7,624 nucleotides of DNA from Cupriavidus sp. (GTDB taxonomy: Bacteria; Pseudomonadota; Gammaproteobacteria; Burkholderiales; Burkholderiaceae). The position numbers were made by a program, and so were the translations under genes. A model generated the notes under the pieces. That model was not told where the DNA came from, ran no database searches, and saw only the letters and a program-made list of their open reading frames with translations. Position 1 is the first letter of the stretch. Each line of letters opens with the position of its first letter. Below are positions 7,351 to 7,624 of the stretch, piece by piece. Where the stretch lies: assembly GCA_013362725.1 (NCBI GenBank), contig JABFVP010000161.1, forward strand, positions 1 through 7,624, in the 5' to 3' direction.

Positions 7351-7448
7351 AGGCGGCGCACGGCGTGGGGCGCTCGCGAATTCTTTTCTGTTCTCGGGAC
7401 TGCGTAGCGCTTGAAGAACGCTTTGCTTTGGATGACCAATGGCGGGCT

Positions 7449-7485
7449 CCCTCTCCCGCTTGCGGGAGAGGGTTGGGGAGAGGGC
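7449..7485 (+). repeat. REP-like palindromic repeat, unit 1
   Basis: An 11-bp perfect palindrome (7449-7459 with 7462-7472, TT at the centre) is followed by TTGGGGAGAGGGC at 7473-7485. I recognise this CCCTCTCCCGC/GCGGGAGAGGG motif as a common intergenic REP-like element in G+C-rich proteobacteria. Unit 2, on the opposite strand, lies 43 bp away. Confidence 0.8.
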
Positions 7486-7528
7486 CGGCGTGGCCACGAA
7501 CGGAGGCGCCCGAGTACTGCGAGCTCCT

Positions 7529-7568
7529 GCCCTCTCCCCCGGCCCCTCTCCCGCAAGCGGGAGAGGGG
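7529..7568 (-). repeat. REP-like palindromic repeat, unit 2, inverted relative to unit 1
   Basis: A 12-bp perfect palindrome (7543-7554 with 7557-7568, AA at the centre) is preceded by GCCCTCTCCCCC. On the minus strand it matches unit 1: 7544-7567 is the exact reverse complement of 7449-7472, and 7529-7539 is the exact reverse complement of 7475-7485. The two units can therefore fold singly or pair with each other into a long stem. Unit 2 begins about 20 bp beyond the thiolase stop, so it may also end or protect that transcript. Confidence 0.8.
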
Positions 7569-7588
7569 AGCAAACAGGCGGTCGGTCG

Positions 7589-7624
7589 TTACAGGACTTC
7601 GAACAGCCCCGCCGCGCCCTGCCC
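7589..7624 (-). CDS. C-terminal end of a probable acetyl-CoA C-acyltransferase (thiolase), truncated by the window
   Basis: Eleven residues (GQGAAGLFEVL) and a TAA stop are visible, with the frame open to the window edge. Thiolases end with a glycine-rich strand of the form CxGGGxGxAxxFE, and this tail fits its last part. The thiolase active-site Cys and His lie outside the window. The assignment is supported by position, directly upstream of an acyl-CoA dehydrogenase on the same strand, where beta-oxidation clusters commonly place a thiolase. Confidence is limited by the tiny fragment. Confidence 0.55.
   Translation of the reverse strand, partial: GQGAAGLFEVL

Larger units (their letters stand above)
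7342..7588 (-). other. 246-bp intergenic region between the thiolase and acyl-CoA dehydrogenase genes
   Basis: This is the largest non-coding stretch. The part nearest the dehydrogenase (about 7378-7440) is less G+C-rich than its surroundings, with runs such as TTCTTTTCTGTTCTC on the plus strand, and is the most likely place for an operon promoter or leader. No convincing -35/-10 pair is visible; AAGAAT on the minus strand could be a -10 but lacks a good partner. The remainder holds the REP-like pair at 7449-7568 and the 3' end of the thiolase gene. Confidence 0.5.

Noticed and set aside
5539..7407. A 622-codon open frame on the plus strand, antisense to the acyl-CoA dehydrogenase
   Set aside because: It encodes a low-complexity Arg/His/Gln/Ala/Val-rich product with no recognisable fold. 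Long antisense frames are expected opposite G+C-biased codons, and the minus-strand gene has full family motifs.
7428..7439. TTGG-N4-CCAA inverted repeat as an operator for the operon
   Set aside because: The half-sites are only 4 bp and match no fatty-acid regulator consensus that I can name with confidence.
7342..7497. 52-residue N-terminal extension of the acyl-CoA dehydrogenase
   Set aside because: The added codons start inside a REP-like element, lack homology to the family N-terminus, and are passed over by the GGAG site before 7341.
7449..7568. Short palindromes considered as a CRISPR array
   Set aside because: Only two units are present, they are in opposite orientation, and there is no regular spacer series. 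The pattern is REP-like.

Overview
The window is strongly G+C-rich, with codon third positions that are mostly G or C. Its gene types (a large FadE/DmdC-like acyl-CoA dehydrogenase, paired short-chain dehydrogenases, a CurA-like reductase) and a CCCTCTCCCGC-type REP-like repeat suggest a Burkholderiales beta-proteobacterium such as Cupriavidus or a relative. That placement is inference from style and recalled protein families; no database search was possible.

Layout: positions 2-79 hold the last 25 codons of a plus-strand gene, probably a macro-domain protein. It converges on a minus-strand gene array, and a perfect 15-bp hairpin (83-116) lies between the two ends. All other genes are on the minus strand. 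In transcription order (right to left) they are: the C-terminal 11 residues of a probable thiolase (7589-7624); a 246-bp gap with an inverted pair of REP-like palindromes; a 620-aa acyl-CoA dehydrogenase (5479-7341); an NADP-type SDR (4655-5437); a PaaI-type hotdog thioesterase (4112-4549); a CurA-like NADPH-dependent enone reductase (3003-4013); a class II aldolase/adducin-family protein (2075-2923); an NAD-type SDR (1111-2013); and an epoxide-hydrolase-type alpha/beta hydrolase (125-1072). Gaps within the seven complete genes run from 38 to 105 bp, and several contain G+C-rich inverted repeats.

Together the genes look like an acyl-CoA catabolic operon. The dehydrogenase would introduce an alpha,beta double bond. 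The SDRs would interconvert hydroxy and keto groups, one probably with NADP(H) and the other with NAD(H). The CurA-like enzyme would reduce an enone, the thioesterase would release or proofread CoA esters, and the upstream thiolase would perform the final cleavage. An epoxide hydrolase and an aldolase-fold protein suggest a substrate more oxygenated or branched than a plain fatty acid, but the sequence does not identify it. No tRNA, rRNA, CRISPR array, transposase or phage gene was seen. No stretch longer than 300 bases lacks a gene.
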